A stretch of 64,000 nucleotides of DNA, taken from assembly GCA_937625935.1 (NCBI GenBank), contig OW569361.1:124001-188000 (forward strand). The letters are read 5' to 3'. The stretch comes from Tetramitus jugosus. Its lineage: Eukaryota > Heterolobosea > Eutetramitea > Acrasida > Vahlkampfiidae. Positions 9,900-19,626 of the stretch are shown one piece after another. Numbering within the stretch: position 1 is the first letter of the stretch; every line of letters starts with the position of its first letter. The notes below the pieces were generated by a model. That model saw only the letters and a list, made by a program, of their open reading frames with translations, made no database searches and was not told the DNA's origin. The position numbers were made by a program, and so were the translations under genes.

Positions 9900-11228
9900 T
9901 TACCAATCTCCATCCCTTACTTGATTCTTGTTGAGATGCAGTGATTTCACTTGTGATGCTGCGAGTTGAATGGATGTGTCATCTTGTTGTGGCCAAGCAT
10001 ACTTGTCCTTGTCCATTTGGCTCACTGATTTCACTTGATTGAGCACATTGGATTGATCAATGCTGTTTTGAGGGGTTTCATCGTACACGTCAAACCATGG
10101 ATATCCATATGAGGAGTAGGTTTGAGCTGTGATAGGTGTAGGTGGGGCCTTCATTCCAGTAATTTGCTCGTACATTTCACTATTGACAATTCTGATGTAG
10201 ATACGAGAGGAGGTTGTTTGATCCCAGAACGCCAATCCAAATTCATCCTTACTAATCTCTTGTTTCATGCTTCCACCGGCTGAGAGAGACATTTCCTTTG
10301 CTTCTTGTTTAGGTGCTGGTGCTTGATTGACTTGACTAACGCGTTTTCGCTGTGGTTGAGGTGCGATGCATGATTGCTGTTGTTGTTGCATTTGTGGTGC
10401 ACTAAAGATGCTGGCAGCTGGAGGTGGTACTGGGCTTGATGAATAGCTTGAAGATGATGGAGGTGGAGGCGGAGGACCGCCCATCATTAGAGGAGGAGGT
10501 GGAGGACCGCCCATCATTGGAGCAGGTGGTGGAGGACCTGGAGGAGGTGGACCTGACATTGAGGACGGAGAGGTTGGAGAGTAACTTGGAGAGATTGGAG
10601 AATAGCTTGCACTGGTAGGTGCGTATGGTGAATAGCCATAGACAGGCGGCGCAGATACTGGAGCTCGATGTGGGAACTTGCGCACTCGTTCGTCCTCCTT
10701 ACTATCGAAAACAATCATTTGAATTCCTCCAAATTTCTCCTCACCAGTCACCTGAGCCTCCACACTATAGCCAGATCCCAATGGCATGGCAACAAATTGT
10801 TTGATTGTGCCTTCGCCACCAGCATTGATTCCATCGAGCCAAGGCTGCTTTGGAATCGTAATGTAGTCATCCTTTTCCAAGGAATTGCTCCATGGCTTTC
10901 CATTGATGGCATTCACCTTTCCTACAGCAATTTTCATTGCCTTTGGTCTTTCACTGGGACACTGGAAAGCCATCCACATGGCTTCTCTCTGGTGCATTGG
11001 GAAGAACACACCACCAGTCTTCTTCCAGTCGGCTGGTACCTTGTCTAGGTAGTCATCTACTTTACAGAGTGGGAATTGACCGAGAGAGGGAGGCAGTGGA
11101 TAGACCTTGCCGTCATCCGGGATCCTGAGTGTTCTATGGAAGACGATAGAACAGGCGTTTTGAGGGTTGCCAATTTCTTTGATCTTTAGGTCGTTTCCTT
11201 CAACTTCAATTGTCAGTTGTTTGCTCAT
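9900..11228 (-). CDS. Conserved protein of unknown function with proline-rich and CTD-like insert
   Basis: A 442-residue protein in three parts. Residues 1-190 form a globular region with FFPMHQREAMWMAF, DYITIPKQPWLDGI and KQFVAMPLGSGYSVEAQVTG. Residues about 330-400 form a second conserved part (EFGLAFWDQTTSSRIYIRIV, PTPITAQTYSSYGYPWFDVY). Between them lies a disordered linker with formin-like polyproline runs (PPPPGPPPPAP, PPPPPLMMGG) and YSPISPS/YSPTSPS heptads like the RNA polymerase II C-terminal domain. I recall the globular parts from uncharacterised bacterial and amoebal proteins, without a known activity. The linker could bind profilin, WW or SH3-type partners (inference). The ATG at 11228 is clear. 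Confidence 0.8.
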   Translation of the reverse strand: MSKQLTIEVEGNDLKIKEIGNPQNACSIVFHRTLRIPDDGKVYPLPPSLGQFPLCKVDDYLDKVPADWKKTGGVFFPMHQREAMWMAFQCPSERPKAMKIAVGKVNAINGKPWSNSLEKDDYITIPKQPWLDGINAGGEGTIKQFVAMPLGSGYSVEAQVTGEEKFGGIQMIVFDSKEDERVRKFPHRAPVSAPPVYGYSPYAPTSASYSPISPSYSPTSPSSMSGPPPPGPPPPAPMMGGPPPPPLMMGGPPPPPPSSSSYSSSPVPPPAASIFSAPQMQQQQQSCIAPQPQRKRVSQVNQAPAPKQEAKEMSLSAGGSMKQEISKDEFGLAFWDQTTSSRIYIRIVNSEMYEQITGMKAPPTPITAQTYSSYGYPWFDVYDETPQNSIDQSNVLNQVKSVSQMDKDKYAWPQQDDTSIQLAASQVKSLHLNKNQVRDGDW

Positions 11229-11523
11229 TGTGTGTTATTGGTATGGTACAGTCTGTTGTGTGTTGTGTGTTTGTGTTTGTTGTGAATTAGGGCAATAATT
11301 TCATGGCCACGAAAAAGTTCGCTTTTAAACAAACGAGGAGAACTCATCTTCTTCGTCATCGGAACACAACGAGCGGTTCCAAGGAATAGGAGAAATAAGA
11401 GTCGGAACGGTGAAACTAGAGTCGGAAAAACAAAAACTTGCATTTTTGCCCGTCGTGTGAAAATCCAACCCAAAACCTAACAACGAACAATCCACAATCA
11501 CACAATCAGTAACACAAAACACG

Positions 11524-13548
11524 ATGGGAATAGAAGGTTTCACAGGTATCTTACTGTCCTCACTGCCCCAAAAATCAAAATTTCCCTATCTCTACCCTTC
11601 ACTCTCACTCAAAAACCTCAAACAACGTTCATCATCATCATCATCGCATTCCAAACACATTGAACACTCTCAATTCAATCACATTTTTTTCGATGTCAAC
11701 AATTTTCTGTATAAACCAGTCAACAATGAAGCTCATTTACAAATTTTACTGCGCAACAATCTGTTGACGTACATTCGAGGCATTCAACCGACTGGAATTT
11801 CGTTTTTGGGTATGGATGGACCTGGTCCAAGAGCCAAAATGCAATTGCAACAAGGGAGACGTGTGTGTCTCGAAGATCCACATGGTAAAGTTCAACATTT
11901 GACTCAATTTGAACAAATTAAGCATCAATTGTCACTGGAGAGACAACGAAAAAAATTGAAACGATTTTCATCGATTCATCCAGGTAATTTCACACCGGGA
12001 ACCATGGTTATGAACCGATTGAGTGATTCATTGTTGCGTGTGGTGATGATGGCCATGAGTGATCAGAGTGTGATGAACAGTGATACTGCAGATACTAGTA
12101 GTCCAAAAGGTCGTGGTGGTAGTGGTGCTGGACATTATCTCACAAAGGGATTTGTCGTGTCCGATTCCAATCGATTCAATGAAGGCGAATATAAAATGTT
12201 TGAGTATATGAAGCATTATACGAGACCGGATGATGTTCATTGTGTGGTGAGCGGTGATGCAGATGCCATTTTGTACGGATTACAGCAGAGAAATGGAACT
12301 ATTTATGTGGAGAGAGAAGGTGAAGTTTATTCGATTGTGAATTTGAGGAAAACGATTGCTGAAGAGCTTGGTACGGAAACGGAAGAACAGTTGGATCAAG
12401 TCGTGAATGACTTTTGCTTCCTGTTCTTGTTGGTTGGTAATGATTATTCGCCGGCTTTGCGCTTCTTTTCCTTTCAAAAATCGTGGAAAGCCTATCAAAG
12501 ATACAAGAAGGCGAATCCTAATGAAAGTTTAATTCAATTTCCGCACAATTCATGGAGATATGTGTTGAATATGAAGTTTATGCGCAGTCTGGTCCAAGAC
12601 ACAACGATTAACGTATCCACGATTTCAGCGAATGTTTCGTTCCGATCCATATTCTCTAATTTTGTGATGCGGTATTTGAGGATGGAGAGCAAGATATACA
12701 CAACACAGACAAACGATGAATATCACGCTTACCTGAATCCTAAAGTTTCAGAACATCCAAGGTTGACCAGTATCAGAGGTAGAGGTGCAACTGTAAAGGA
12801 AGCAGAGATGGATTTGTTGAATCGAGTCGAAAGAGATGATATTCTATTTGAATGTATGAGAGACAAGTTCCCATCAATTACAAGAGACACGCACAACCAA
12901 ATGATTCAAAGCATCTTTACCACTGGTGAAACAACACAGCCTGAAGTTGCTTCGGAAGAGGCGGTACATTCCTTTTTTACTTCTGTTGGTCTTTCAATGC
13001 GGATATTTAGAGCTGAAACGCCTAATCATTCATTCTACTACAAATATGATCCTATATCTATATCTGATATTATGAAGGTGAAGAGCGATCAGCTAGTGTT
13101 TAATCTTCCCTTTGACAATTCTCTACCTTTGTTCCCTGCTGAGTTCTGTTTGGCGCTTACCCCATACAACAATCGTGATATGTTGCCTCAACAAGAACTT
13201 AGAGAGCTAATGATGCCAGAGTCCCCTTTGGCTGATCTTTACCACGGCACGCCAGAAGAGTTAGCAGAGCGATGGAATGAGCCTGATTCTGTCTCTCGAC
13301 TGAGGAATGAAGTGGCCAAGAAGACTCAAAATCGATCTGTCCGTGGATTGCAGTTTTCGAAAAACATTCTGTTTAGAACAACAGCCTCTCCCCTTTCCAT
13401 TGGTCCTGTTGTGCCAACTATTGAGCGAAATCTACGATGTTCTGTACCTAACTTACTTCTTTCACAAGAGTCTGATTATGCGCAGGGAGCACCTTATTCA
13501 CACATCAATCCCTTCGGAACACAAAGACTATCTGTCCCAATTAAGTAA
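11524..13548 (+). CDS. XRN-family 5'-3' exoribonuclease-like protein, short form
   Basis: A 674-residue protein starting MGIEGF, like the MGxPxFF start of Xrn1/Rat1. Metal-binding motifs of the PIN-like nuclease fold are visible in order: FFDVNN (D57), MDGPGPRAKM (D98), TPGT near 158, NEGEYKMFEYM (E220, E222), VSGDADAI (D245, D247) and LVGNDYSPAL (D307). These match the catalytic residues and the RAK phosphate-binding motif of XRN enzymes, so activity on 5'-monophosphate RNA is likely. It is far shorter than Xrn1 or Rat1 and lacks their long C-terminal PAZ/SH3-like or extended regions. The last 300 residues are not recognisable. A CA-rich leader precedes the ATG. Role by family: mRNA decay or rRNA processing. 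Confidence 0.8.
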   Translation: MGIEGFTGILLSSLPQKSKFPYLYPSLSLKNLKQRSSSSSSHSKHIEHSQFNHIFFDVNNFLYKPVNNEAHLQILLRNNLLTYIRGIQPTGISFLGMDGPGPRAKMQLQQGRRVCLEDPHGKVQHLTQFEQIKHQLSLERQRKKLKRFSSIHPGNFTPGTMVMNRLSDSLLRVVMMAMSDQSVMNSDTADTSSPKGRGGSGAGHYLTKGFVVSDSNRFNEGEYKMFEYMKHYTRPDDVHCVVSGDADAILYGLQQRNGTIYVEREGEVYSIVNLRKTIAEELGTETEEQLDQVVNDFCFLFLLVGNDYSPALRFFSFQKSWKAYQRYKKANPNESLIQFPHNSWRYVLNMKFMRSLVQDTTINVSTISANVSFRSIFSNFVMRYLRMESKIYTTQTNDEYHAYLNPKVSEHPRLTSIRGRGATVKEAEMDLLNRVERDDILFECMRDKFPSITRDTHNQMIQSIFTTGETTQPEVASEEAVHSFFTSVGLSMRIFRAETPNHSFYYKYDPISISDIMKVKSDQLVFNLPFDNSLPLFPAEFCLALTPYNNRDMLPQQELRELMMPESPLADLYHGTPEELAERWNEPDSVSRLRNEVAKKTQNRSVRGLQFSKNILFRTTASPLSIGPVVPTIERNLRCSVPNLLLSQESDYAQGAPYSHINPFGTQRLSVPIK

Positions 13549-13865
13549 AGTCTGTATTATGATCAACAGAGAGGTGCAAGGTAGATCAAAAGTGAAAGGA
13601 GAGTGAAAGAGAGACTCGACGTTGTGACTCAATGATGAAAGAGAAACATAACATTCAGGATCAACAGATACAATCATAATTCCAACCAATTGGTTAAAGT
13701 GGAATGGTGGGGTTTTCTCGATGTCAAGATGCAAGAACACGACTTGGAAAAACGGCCAGTCTTGCCCACAAAACAGTGGCTGGATCAGAAGTGAACCATT
13801 GTCTAGCGAACAATATTGTTGTCACAATTAACTTTATAGAGTATCCAATGAATTATTCAAAATAC
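13549..13865. other. Intergenic stretch, possible 3' exon of the RING gene
   Basis: 317 bp between two converging genes with no clear open frame. The reverse-strand gene ends CCAGTGTAAGTATT, so its stop TAA sits inside a perfect GTAAGT donor. An acceptor TTCGCTAG lies about 65 nt downstream. Splicing there would replace the stop by a short tail ending near 13729. This is a possibility only. Confidence 0.3.
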
Positions 13866-14795
13866 TTACACTGGCTTTCGGCACCAAGGACACAAAGAGA
13901 TACGTTTGGAGCATTTGATGCAAGCATGTTTGGTGTGCTCACAATTCTTAAACTTTGAGAACCTCTTTGTTTCATTACAGCATATTTGACACACTTTCCC
14001 CTCTGATAAGTTTCTTTGAACAGGTTCCTCAGGTCCTGAAAGTGTTCTTTGACTTGGGTGTCCAAATTCTTCTTGGTTCTTCAGAATCTCAATACACTTT
14101 TCCATATCTCTCTCTTGCTTTAGTACCATTAACAAATTCTCCTCTGCTATATTGGGAAAGAGTTGCCTCAGTTTCATGATTTGGTTCTTCTCAAGATAAC
14201 TAGTCAACTGTGGCATGATAATTCTCAACTGAGTCTCTGTTTGAGCGAGACAGGAGTTTGGTGTGACCCGAGACATCAGAATCCTTCTCTTTTCTGCTGG
14301 AAGCTTGAAAAACTTTTGTTGAACAGAAAACCACTCTTCGAAGCATGGCTGAATAAGGTCTGTGAACATGGTATCAAATGTTTTATGGTTGATAGTTGCC
14401 CAACGATTCAATTCAACCAATAATTCAATTTCCCGATACTTAACGAGGGGTACCAACAACTGAATAAACGAAACATTCATATTCGTGTGAAAGGGAGTCT
14501 TCTCATTCGTGTGAGATTGAGTTGTAAGAGGTACTTTTTGGACCATCACGAGCGTTTTATGTAGCTTTCGAAGTGTTCTTCTGTTGATTACTCTGGGAAC
14601 AATGAGTTTTTGTTCCCGACAATGGGATGATGGTTGTTTGACCAATCTTTTGAATCTATATCTTCGTCGCTTGACATGACAAAAGTTGGACCTAGGGAAC
14701 CCTTGTTCCATAGTCGGATAGAGTGGAGTCACACTTTGTTTCTTACTAACCATTTGTTCATTGTTGTCCTTCAGTTCAGATGCGCCATGCTCCAT
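13866..14795 (-). CDS. CUE-like and RING-type zinc finger protein
   Basis: A 309-residue protein with an ATG at 14795. The basic N-terminal half (RRRYRFKRL and similar) is not recognised. Residues about 215-255 resemble a CUE ubiquitin-binding fold (LRQLFPNIAEENLLMVL, then ERDMEKCIEIL). The last 45 residues are a cysteine/histidine cluster: CQICC, NCEHTKHACIKC and CPWC, laid out as a RING-like finger. Such pairings fit an E3 ubiquitin ligase with ubiquitin binding. The finger lies at the very C-terminus, and the stop codon overlaps a GTAAGT splice-donor sequence, so a short extra exon could exist. It shares a 210-bp divergent promoter region with the thioesterase gene. Confidence 0.65.
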   Translation of the reverse strand: MEHGASELKDNNEQMVSKKQSVTPLYPTMEQGFPRSNFCHVKRRRYRFKRLVKQPSSHCREQKLIVPRVINRRTLRKLHKTLVMVQKVPLTTQSHTNEKTPFHTNMNVSFIQLLVPLVKYREIELLVELNRWATINHKTFDTMFTDLIQPCFEEWFSVQQKFFKLPAEKRRILMSRVTPNSCLAQTETQLRIIMPQLTSYLEKNQIMKLRQLFPNIAEENLLMVLKQERDMEKCIEILKNQEEFGHPSQRTLSGPEEPVQRNLSEGKVCQICCNETKRFSKFKNCEHTKHACIKCSKRISLCPWCRKPV

Positions 14796-15005
14796 TAATA
14801 GGCGAGTTTGTTTGGTAAAAGTTTACAACATTGCAGAAATGAAGGAGTGGAGGGAATTGGAACGTGCAAAATTCTGCTGAGTCGGAACCGACATCTCCCT
14901 CCTTGTTGGAAAGCAGAGGAGAAACATCGAACACTGAAAACGAACAAGAGATTTCCGCGATTTCTCTTTTGCCCAGAACACAACAAGGAAATTATCAAGA
15001 GACCA

Positions 15006-16034
15006 ATGAAATCGATTGCTCTTATCTGTATTTTGCTGTTACAACTTTTGTTGTTGCAGACTAACGTTCTTCATGGCAGTACTATTGCTGTCAAGAGCCC
15101 AAATGAGCAACATCTCCCTGTTTTTGTCATGCACGGTATGTTTTTGAGAGATTCGAGTGTTTTGTTCACAACATCACACCAGTCTGACTCATTTTGGTTG
15201 TTTGTTGGAACTCAAAATTGTTCAGGATTTGATGGTAAATTATATCATTATACTCCATTGGAACAAGCATTGAAAGAACATGGATTCGATCGTACTTACA
15301 TTCTGGATATCGACTGGGGAATCCATTCAATCTTTGCTTCCATGGAAACAATGTTGGAACACTTGTCACAGACGATTGATCAATACAAGGCAAGGTACAA
15401 TGTGACAGAGTACAATCTGGTCTGTCACAGTCAAGGTGCAGTACTGTGCAGAACTTACTTGCAAAGCCATCCACAGCACACGGCACAAGCGTTTGTGAGT
15501 CTGGCTGGTCCTCATATGGGTCAATTCGGATTAACAGGCAGAGTAGAACACTATTTGCCTCTGTTGAGAAATATAACAAGACAGGATGTGTATGAAATCT
15601 TGTACACACACAAGGTACAGTCTTCCTTCTCCGTGTCCAACTATTGGCGTGATCCATTCCATTACGCACAGTATCAAGCAGATGTAAAGTTCTTGCCTCA
15701 TTTCAACAATGAAACTGTGCAGGCAAACTCTGCAGCGTCTCAATTCAGAACAAACTTTGTCAAATTGAAGAGGGCAGTGTTCTTGGGCAGTACAGCAGAT
15801 GAGATCATTGAACCACCTACTAGCTCCCTGTTTGAATTTTGGTCTACAACGTCCTCTGTCTATGAAATGGTGCCCATGGAGAAACAAGAGATTTACACTT
15901 CAGATCTCTTTGGCCTGAAAACAATGTTGAATGACGGAAGAGCCCAAGTGATCCAAGTGCCCAATGTAAAGCATATGGAATGGACTGGAGATAAGACTAT
16001 TGTTGTTCTTCACGTCATTCCCTATCTGATTTAA
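15006..16034 (+). CDS. Palmitoyl-protein thioesterase (PPT family)
   Basis: The ATG at 15006 begins a classic signal peptide (hydrophobic run ALICILLLQLLLL), so it is preferred over the longer frame from 14808. The 342-residue product has the alpha/beta-hydrolase layout of PPT1/PPT2: PVFVMHGMF, nucleophile in CHSQGA (S142), SLAGPHMGQFGL, NYWRDP, acid in STADEII (D265), base in VPNVKHMEW (H323), and the ending HVIPYLI. Family knowledge: it removes fatty acids from S-acylated proteins in the lysosome. Potential N-glycosylation sites (NVT, NIT, NET) suit a secretory protein. An AATAAA overlaps the stop codon. Whether it is closer to PPT1 or PPT2 is not decided. Confidence 0.9.
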   Translation: MKSIALICILLLQLLLLQTNVLHGSTIAVKSPNEQHLPVFVMHGMFLRDSSVLFTTSHQSDSFWLFVGTQNCSGFDGKLYHYTPLEQALKEHGFDRTYILDIDWGIHSIFASMETMLEHLSQTIDQYKARYNVTEYNLVCHSQGAVLCRTYLQSHPQHTAQAFVSLAGPHMGQFGLTGRVEHYLPLLRNITRQDVYEILYTHKVQSSFSVSNYWRDPFHYAQYQADVKFLPHFNNETVQANSAASQFRTNFVKLKRAVFLGSTADEIIEPPTSSLFEFWSTTSSVYEMVPMEKQEIYTSDLFGLKTMLNDGRAQVIQVPNVKHMEWTGDKTIVVLHVIPYLI

Positions 16035-16168
16035 TAAAATGGCATCAACCTAGTGAGTGACATTATGCTGATATTCAGACAACAGGGACCCAAACATAAA
16101 ATATCGAAAAGCGTTTTCGTTGATCAAAACAAAAATAACAAACAAACAACAAAACACATTACAATCGC

Positions 16169-17737
16169 ATGTACCCATTCAGACCAACAAAGCAAGAGGG
16201 ATTGTCTCGAATGACCCATGTCGTTCACCAAATTGGCCTCCAACAACAACAACAGGAACAACAAGCCCAACAACAAGAAGAAGAAAAAAATGTGGATCAA
16301 GTTGTTCATCTTCAATATGATGCAATGACCAAGGTACTGGAGGAAACTGGAGTATTGGATTTATCATTTTATCAATTGAAGGACGAAAATGAAGAAGAGG
16401 AGGAACAATTGGAGAGTGAAGCTTCATCACACCATGGTTTAAACATGAAATTGTTGAATTTTTTGAAACTGCATTTGAAAGAGTGCCCTGTTCGAGTCAT
16501 GAATGTCTCTCGAAATGAACTGAGTGATTTGAAGGTTGTGAGTCAACATTTGATTGATGTTTCCAATGATGACAATGAACAAAAATCAAGAGTGAGTCAA
16601 AAATTGGTTCAATTCTCTTGTTCGCACAATGAGTTACGTCATTTTGATATTGCTGCAATTTTAAAGAGTCACAATCAGAGTTTGGAACAATTGGATGTGT
16701 CATGTAACCGGTTGAAATCATTTGGAGCTTGTTCAGATGTGGAGCAAGAGTCCGGTTTGACGCGAGATAACGAATCAATTGTATTGTTTGAAAAATTAGC
16801 ATATCTCAATCTTTCCAATAATCGAAATTTAATGTCATTGGATGCTAATTTGAGTGTAATGATGCCAAATATTGTCGAATTGGATTTGAGCAGTGCTTCA
16901 CTGACGAGTCAAGTTTTATTAGAGAGTTTATTCCGAGTCAATAAGCTTGCTGATCCCAATAGTGTTCACCCATTGGCACAATTGAAGAAATTGAGTTTGG
17001 GTAGAAATAAGCTGACAGGTGACAATTTTCCATTGGTGGGAGAGAATGTTTCGCTCTATCATTTACCGTGCTTAGAGGAGTTGGACCTAGAAGATAATCA
17101 GATTAGTGGTTTAAATGATGAATGGTTGCAATCAATGACAAAGTTGAAGATATTGTCTGTGTCACATAACAAGTTGACACATTTGAATTCGATTTTGTTT
17201 GATGAAAACGTGTTTGAATATTTGCATTCGTTGTTTGCTGATCACAACCAAATTGAACATATCCCAAGAGTAGTTAAGCATGCAAAAGGAGATGAGCATG
17301 CGTCTACTTTGGTTGATCTACGATTGCAAAAGAATATGATCTCTGAAATTGGATATGGCCAATTGTTTGCACCATGGTCTCAGTTGAAGAATATTTTGTT
17401 GAACAACAACAAATTGAGACAGTTACCGGAAGATATTGGTTATTTGTCCAATATTGAGGAACTATATCTTCAGGGCAATGAATTGACTAGTATTCCAGCA
17501 TCAATTGGACAGCTAGTCCAGTTGAAAGAATTGGATTTGTACGATAACGAACTTAGTTCTATACCTGCAGAGTTGGGCAAGCTCATTGAGTTGAAGAATT
17601 TAATGTTGGATAATAATCAACTACAGACTATTCCGAACGATATTGTGAATTTGACAAAGTTGCAAATGTTCAGCTTCAGGGGCAACGATCAACTCCATGT
17701 AAGCCCCTTTATTTTGGCCATGAGAACTGACAAGTAA
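16169..17737 (+). CDS. Leucine-rich repeat protein (LRRC40-like)
   Basis: A 522-residue protein. After a Gln/Glu-rich head (about residues 25-45), LRRs run from about residue 55 to the end, with gaps carrying acidic or Ser-rich inserts. The clearest are near the C-terminus: LKNILLNNNKLRQLPEDIG, IEELYLQGNELTSIPASIG, LKELDLYDNELSSIPAELG and LKNLMLDNNQLQTIP, of the 23-residue SDS22/Shoc2-type. The N-terminal pattern (VLEETGVLDLSFYQL) resembles LRRC40. There is no signal peptide or membrane helix, so it is probably a cytosolic scaffold. ATGs at 16169 and 16211 are both possible. The leader is rich in CAA. Partners are unknown. Confidence 0.8.
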   Translation: MYPFRPTKQEGLSRMTHVVHQIGLQQQQQEQQAQQQEEEKNVDQVVHLQYDAMTKVLEETGVLDLSFYQLKDENEEEEEQLESEASSHHGLNMKLLNFLKLHLKECPVRVMNVSRNELSDLKVVSQHLIDVSNDDNEQKSRVSQKLVQFSCSHNELRHFDIAAILKSHNQSLEQLDVSCNRLKSFGACSDVEQESGLTRDNESIVLFEKLAYLNLSNNRNLMSLDANLSVMMPNIVELDLSSASLTSQVLLESLFRVNKLADPNSVHPLAQLKKLSLGRNKLTGDNFPLVGENVSLYHLPCLEELDLEDNQISGLNDEWLQSMTKLKILSVSHNKLTHLNSILFDENVFEYLHSLFADHNQIEHIPRVVKHAKGDEHASTLVDLRLQKNMISEIGYGQLFAPWSQLKNILLNNNKLRQLPEDIGYLSNIEELYLQGNELTSIPASIGQLVQLKELDLYDNELSSIPAELGKLIELKNLMLDNNQLQTIPNDIVNLTKLQMFSFRGNDQLHVSPFILAMRTDK

Positions 17738-17892
17738 TATCATTGGTAATTCAGAGCAATGGTTTGAGTGAATGATCATTATGCGATAAATTGACAAAAT
17801 ACACGAGTGAGTTACTAAAACATGTATTTATTAATTGTTGATTTTTGGTATTTACACTTTTGTCCACAAAGTATCAATGAGAGACCTCAATG

Positions 17893-19368
17893 TTAGACCA
17901 TGTTTCTAAGGGAGGAATACAATGTTCCTAGAGCCACAGCTCCCGTCTGATAGATGTAGGCCATAGAGTTGCCGCACACTGTCTTGTGACACAGTCGCCA
18001 AATGACAAACGCTGTTGGTAGAATGAGCACGACGACAACAGCCAACGAAGCGACCTCCATCTGCATGCATTGTTCATCGGACAAGTGAAGCACAGGGCAC
18101 ATGGCCTCAGCAATGTAGTAACAGACATAGTTGAGCAGCAGAGGCATAAACATGGATAGCACAACCATACATGCAAGACAGATGGCAGATGGAGAAGAAG
18201 ATAGCTTGGAGAATACCTTGGACATTCCTCGAACCATTTCCATCAAATTATCCTTTGTAATCTCTGCTGGCATGATTTCTAGCATGTCCTCGAAAATCTT
18301 TGTAATAGTTTGGTCGGACGTTGATTGGAAAGTCTCGTCACCCGTCTCCGTGAAAACACGGAAAAATTGGTCATGCAGAAAGAGTTGAGTATCAGATGGG
18401 TCAGTCATATCCCATATGGCAACTAGTGGTATCCATGAATTCTTTTTTGATTCGTCTTGTATAGGTTTCTTGTGTTTGCTTCCTCTCAGCATTGATGAAC
18501 GCGAGTGCATCATGTGCTTGTTGGAAGATTTTGGCATTCTGCGAATCGTCACTCTCAAACGGTTCAAAATACTCCTTTGATGACTTCTCAGAGACATTAC
18601 CTTTCCCATGAAGTTCATATAGGGTAGAATCAGTCGGTTCAAGATTGAGTCCTGAGGAATTTGGTTCGACTCGAATTTTCCCAACTGGAACATGGACTTT
18701 GGGCGAGGAGGAGGAAGAGACATGGCAGGCAAGTCATATGCTTGATAGATTGCTGTGCGCACCTCTGGTTCTTGCTGTTCTTGTTGCATAGCTTTTGCAA
18801 TGACGACAATGAGAGATTGTTCATTCATGATTCGAGGCAGACAACTCTTCACATTGTACCAATAGGGTTGTTGTGGTCGTGCTGGTTGTGAAAAAATCAT
18901 TGCTCTTTGAGGTCTAACAGCTGAGCTCGTTGAAACTACATCAGTCGTTGTAAAGTCAGGATTTGTGTCGCTCATTGAGCAGGAATCAACGGAAAGAAAT
19001 TGAATGGGAGCCGCATTGCTCATCATAAATTTCTTCAAGAGAGCAATGGTTGATGAGAGAATGTTGGAGTCCTCTGTTGGTGGTTGCTTTTGTTTTCGAT
19101 AGTGCTTTTTATGCTTTTTCTTCATCGTCTCATGCTCCATCATGATGTTGTTCGAAACTGGTGTATCAAAGTTGAGAGGCAATGGTTGAGGGATACCAGG
19201 AAATGATGACGTACTTCTTCCTATGACACTATTGGACTGTTCTGTCTTGAACTCTGGCTCCTTGACAGACAACTTACACAACACAAAGTGCATTGTGTTG
19301 ATTTGAGTGAGAACGAGCAATAACAACAGTACAATGGCACTGATCGTAAAAACTTGATGCAAGCTCAT
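17893..19368 (-). CDS. Hypothetical membrane protein, N-terminal anchor and three C-terminal helices
   Basis: The longest frame begins with TTG; the first ATG at 19368 is directly followed by a strong hydrophobic helix (ISAIVLLLLLVLTQI), so it is chosen (491 residues). A long, mostly polar, Met/Ser/Pro-rich middle follows, including a basic HKKHYRKQK stretch. The final 110 residues contain three hydrophobic segments (AICLACMVVLSMFMPLLLNY, ASLAVVVVLILPTAFVIW, AYIYQTGAVALGTL) with several cysteines. I recognise no domain. Topology suggests an endomembrane or surface protein. It converges on the LRR gene with 155 bp between stops. Confidence 0.65.
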   Translation of the reverse strand: MSLHQVFTISAIVLLLLLVLTQINTMHFVLCKLSVKEPEFKTEQSNSVIGRSTSSFPGIPQPLPLNFDTPVSNNIMMEHETMKKKHKKHYRKQKQPPTEDSNILSSTIALLKKFMMSNAAPIQFLSVDSCSMSDTNPDFTTTDVVSTSSAVRPQRAMIFSQPARPQQPYWYNVKSCLPRIMNEQSLIVVIAKAMQQEQQEPEVRTAIYQAYDLPAMSLPPPRPKSMFQLGKFESNQIPQDSILNRLILPYMNFMGKVMSLRSHQRSILNRLRVTIRRMPKSSNKHMMHSRSSMLRGSKHKKPIQDESKKNSWIPLVAIWDMTDPSDTQLFLHDQFFRVFTETGDETFQSTSDQTITKIFEDMLEIMPAEITKDNLMEMVRGMSKVFSKLSSSPSAICLACMVVLSMFMPLLLNYVCYYIAEAMCPVLHLSDEQCMQMEVASLAVVVVLILPTAFVIWRLCHKTVCGNSMAYIYQTGAVALGTLYSSLRNMV

Positions 19369-19626
19369 GGCTACGGAGAGAATACAGTGCTGTCTTTCGT
19401 TTTGTTTTGAGAACAAGACGATCAGGTTGACCGAAGAATTATCGGATCTAGTTCGGAATTATTGATCAACCAAAGATTTCTCATGTACGATATAAGATTC
19501 TCACATACCGGTATGTGAAAACTAAAAAAAATCTTTACAATCCCAGAATCTTTGAGCCGTTTGTTGTTTCTTTCAAACACCATTGTTTCTTTTCCATCAA
19601 CTTGTGCAACAACACAAATCGACAGA

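Noticed and set aside
14808-15005. N-terminal extension of the thioesterase gene
   Set aside because: The ATG at 15006 begins a signal peptide; the upstream part is not protein-like and overlaps the divergent promoter.
19196-19416. Start of the membrane protein at 19416
   Set aside because: That codon is TTG; the first ATG is at 19368.
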